Shown: positions 5,638-7,751 of the stretch, piece after piece
Numbering within the stretch: the stretch's first letter is position 1
How the letters are laid out: each line of letters starts with the position of its first letter
Source of the DNA: Chloroflexota bacterium
GTDB taxonomy: Bacteria; Chloroflexota; UBA6077; FW602-bin22; JACPQP01
NCBI GenBank assembly: GCA_016190465.1
Contig: JACPQP010000097.1
Span: 1-7,751, forward strand
Length of the DNA: 7,751 nt
Direction of reading: 5' to 3'
The notes under the pieces: generated by a model
The model's database searches: none
Told to the model about the DNA's origin: nothing
What the model saw: only the letters and a program-made list of their open reading frames with translations
Program-made: the position numbers and the translations under genes

Positions 5638-5651
5638 CTGTCAGTTGACAG
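5638..5651. promoter_or_regulatory. Operator-like palindrome CTGTCA-GT-TGACAG
   Basis: This is a perfect 6-bp dyad with a 2-bp centre, 29-42 bp after the lipoprotein stop and about 160 bp upstream of the permease start. The form would suit a dimeric regulator. I know of no specific regulator that this site identifies, and it lies rather far from the -35 box at 5511-5516. Confidence 0.25.
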
Positions 5652-5679
5652 CCCGCTCCCCCCGTCGCCCCACGCTCCG

Positions 5680-7751
5680 TCACGGGTTCTGGGGCTTTGA
5701 AGTCGGCGGCAGCGGGAGGTCCTCGGCTACCTGACACTGGTCGCCGAAGAGCACCGGGGGGAGTGGTTGCGCAGTTCCGTTCTGGTAGCGCACGGGTTGC
5801 TTGCCATCCCAGCCGACGAGTGGGCCGGCGTCGGGCGGCCGCTCGCTCCCATCTCGCGGGCCAACCGGTCGTACCTGGATTGCGTGTCGCTTGTTGGGCA
5901 TCTCGGACGCGCCGGTGATCGCCGACGCGTCCCGGAGCACTCGTCGGGGGAGCCACTCGTCGCCCCGCCGGTGCAGCAGCCACAGGGACCGTTCACGCTC
6001 GCCAAACGGGAGGATGGCTGCCACCTCCGGGTTGCCGTCTCCGTCGAGGTCGACGACGGTTGGATCGACGACCGTCAATCCCGCCTGCTTCGCCGCCTGA
6101 GCGACGTTCGCGGCGGTCGGCGCCGTTCCCGCGGGCAGCCGATCGTGGATCGCGGCGAGCCCCCAGCCCAGAGCGCCAAGGGTTTCCGCGTCGATGGGCC
6201 AGGCCAGGTTGCCGGCGGTCTCCCGGAAGACGCGCCCGGGGTAGTCACTCGTCTGGATGGCGGCGAACGCGGCGGCGACACCCCTGGCCTCGTAGGTGGC
6301 CCGAAATGCCTTCGCCAGCCCTCGCAGTGGCTCCTCGGCCATTTCGGCCTGCTTTAGCTCGGTGATGGCGACGGCGCGCTTCCCTTGCAGGGCGAAGAGC
6401 TGCCCTCGTCGGAAGCGGCTGTAGCCCCGCCAGTCGACCGGCATGTTCGGCTCGTCGGCCAGACCAATGAACTCGGCTGCGCCGCGAAACCAGTCCGCTG
6501 CCTGGTCGAACCGACCGGCGGTGAACGCGGCCTCGGCCAGGTTGACCATCTGGCGGCGAATCGTCGGGGTATCGGTCTGCTGCTCGCGAAGAACGAACTG
6601 CTTGCCATCCCAGGCCCAGAACTGGCGTTGCTGGGGATGGGTGAGCAGCTTGTGATCGTAGACGCCAAACGCCAGACAGGAGATGGTGATCCTGTTGGGC
6701 GGGGTGAGTTGCCACGAAGCCGGGCCGGCCCAGTTGCTGATCGTCTGGTCGAACTGCGCCCGCAACCCGGCCTCGGTCCAGCCGAGCACCAGGATGCGGA
6801 CCGGCGCCGCGCTCGCGCCCTGGGTCGTCCAGGTGATGACGACCTCGGCGCTGCGGTCGCCAGTGAGGTCGGCGACGGCCTGGATCCGGGCGATCGTGCT
6901 GGCATCGGGCCGCCCCGGGGGCACCTCCATCACCCAGACCTGGTTGCCGACCCGCTCGGCGACCAGCACCGGCACGCTGGAGAGGCCGAGCGAGGCGACG
7001 ATAGATCGTCGTGGGTCGCCCACCGCGCTGGTCGTCAGGATGGTCGGCGGGCTGGTTGCCAGCACGGTAAGCTCATTCTGGAGCGCGGCGCGCGACTCCG
7101 CATCCCCGTCGCCGTCGGCGGCGACGAACGACCGGAGCGCAGCGGCAAAGGCCTCGGTGACCTCGGCGTGGCGGTCGACCAGTACCGGCCCGGCCAGCGC
7201 CCCGATGAGCCGTCGCAACCGATTCGCTGCCGCCACGGTGTCCGGCGGCAGCTCCGCCTTCGCCGGGGGCGCCGTCTCAGGTGTGGCTGAAGGGGATGTG
7301 ATCTCCTCATCGCCCTGCCAACGGCCAGCCGCATCTTGCCAGACGCGATACCGATACTCCCGGGCATCGGCGAGCAGCACCACGCGGTAGATGCGCGTCC
7401 CGCGCGTGGCCGGCAGCTCTTCGTGCCGGAGGAAGTGCACGGCGGCCGGCGCGAGGCGAAGCCGCGCCGCGAGGTGGTCACGGGCGAGGAGCGCGGCGGC
7501 GCAGTCGTCCTCAGACTTAGTCCCGCTCGGTGACGGGCAACCCGGGTAGAAGTCTTCGCGGGCGATGCGCGTCGCCGCCGCGATCAACTCAACCGGGAGG
7601 GTCGGCTTTGCCACACTCGCCGGTGAGCCAACCCGCGCCGGAGCCCAGGTTGGCGTCGCCGCGGCCGTTGGCGGGCCCGGGCTCGCGCCGACCGCGCTCG
7701 CGGTCGGCTCGCCGCGCCCGCAGGCCAACCCCGCCAGGCCGACGAGGACGA
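5680..7751 (-). CDS. Predicted lipoprotein with FG-GAP/VCBS-like and TPR-like segments, 5' end outside the window
   Basis: Protein of unknown function, truncated at the window edge. The visible frame starts V-L-V-G-L-A-G-L-A-C, a hydrophobic signal end with a Cys that fits a lipoprotein cleavage site. An A/P/T-rich linker of about 40 residues follows, as is usual after a lipidated Cys. Counting from TTG 7728 as residue 1 (Cys = 3), a globular region covers about 45-145, with Cys64 and Cys76. ADLTGDRSAEVVI (286-298) and VDLDGDGNPEVAAI (559-572) resemble Ca-binding FG-GAP/VCBS repeats, each followed by beta-strand text (RILVLGW; LWLLHRR). A helical TPR-like stretch lies at about 392-465 (NLAEAAFTAGRFDQAADWF; RRGQLFALQGKRAVAITEL). 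The true start is upstream of base 7751; TTG 7728 would cut off the signal peptide. The gene is co-directional with the permease operon but separated from it by 200 bp with three palindromes and a new promoter, so it is probably a separate unit. It may be an extracytoplasmic sensor or scaffold; this is a guess. Confidence 0.8.
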   Translation of the reverse strand, partial: VLVGLAGLACGRGEPTASAVGASPGPPTAAATPTWAPARVGSPASVAKPTLPVELIAAATRIAREDFYPGCPSPSGTKSEDDCAAALLARDHLAARLRLAPAAVHFLRHEELPATRGTRIYRVVLLADAREYRYRVWQDAAGRWQGDEEITSPSATPETAPPAKAELPPDTVAAANRLRRLIGALAGPVLVDRHAEVTEAFAAALRSFVAADGDGDAESRAALQNELTVLATSPPTILTTSAVGDPRRSIVASLGLSSVPVLVAERVGNQVWVMEVPPGRPDASTIARIQAVADLTGDRSAEVVITWTTQGASAAPVRILVLGWTEAGLRAQFDQTISNWAGPASWQLTPPNRITISCLAFGVYDHKLLTHPQQRQFWAWDGKQFVLREQQTDTPTIRRQMVNLAEAAFTAGRFDQAADWFRGAAEFIGLADEPNMPVDWRGYSRFRRGQLFALQGKRAVAITELKQAEMAEEPLRGLAKAFRATYEARGVAAAFAAIQTSDYPGRVFRETAGNLAWPIDAETLGALGWGLAAIHDRLPAGTAPTAANVAQAAKQAGLTVVDPTVVDLDGDGNPEVAAILPFGERERSLWLLHRRGDEWLPRRVLRDASAITGASEMPNKRHAIQVRPVGPRDGSERPPDAGPLVGWDGKQPVRYQNGTAQPLPPVLFGDQCQVAEDLPLPPTSKPQNP

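Noticed and set aside
6385..7290. 301-codon plus-strand open frame inside the lipoprotein region
   Set aside because: It is antisense to the lipoprotein frame, which has a lipobox, FG-GAP and TPR-like motifs. This frame has none.

Overview
This is a G+C-rich bacterial window (by eye clearly above 60% G+C, with strong G/C bias at third codon positions). It carries surface-polysaccharide genes and a lipoprotein gene. The likely source is a Chloroflexota-type bacterium, possibly near Thermomicrobia/Sphaerobacter. That rests on the GT39 protein with C-terminal beta-sandwich repeats of the 'PPGRY...G.YD..TGERL' type and the unusual lipoprotein with FG-GAP-like and TPR-like segments. It is an inference from style, not a database match.

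Layout. Bases 1-122 are a leader with a weak promoter candidate and a ribosome site. A long plus-strand gene (123-2645) encodes a GT39/PMT_2-type membrane glycosyltransferase with a large soluble C-terminal region. It converges on a minus-strand group that reads from right to left: an ABC-2 permease (5479-4631), its ATPase (4579-3800) and a family 2 glycosyltransferase (3803-2709). The permease and ATPase form a Wzm/Wzt- or TagGH-like exporter. The GT2 gene overlaps the ATPase by GTGA but is broken by one in-frame TAG codon. About 200 bp upstream of the permease is a palindrome-rich spacer with a convincing leaderless promoter. To its right, also on the minus strand, is a lipoprotein gene of about 690 codons (7751-5680) whose first codons lie outside the window.

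How the genes fit together (inference). The permease/ATPase pair would move a lipid-linked glycan across the membrane. The GT2 would add a sugar on the cytoplasmic side, if it is still functional. The GT39 enzyme would transfer a sugar from a polyprenyl-phosphate donor on the outer face. The lipoprotein has no evident role in this process.

The most notable feature is repeat DNA inside coding regions. A palindromic repeat of the CCCTCACCCCC...CCCTCTCCC type lies in frame, in the same orientation and in the same reading frame, within both glycosyltransferase genes. A possible degenerate copy sits at their convergent 3' ends. The GT2 gene has a second in-frame insert made of three consecutive hairpins, in addition to the TAG codon. 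I found no defence system, CRISPR, tRNA, rRNA, transposase or clearly novel multi-gene system.
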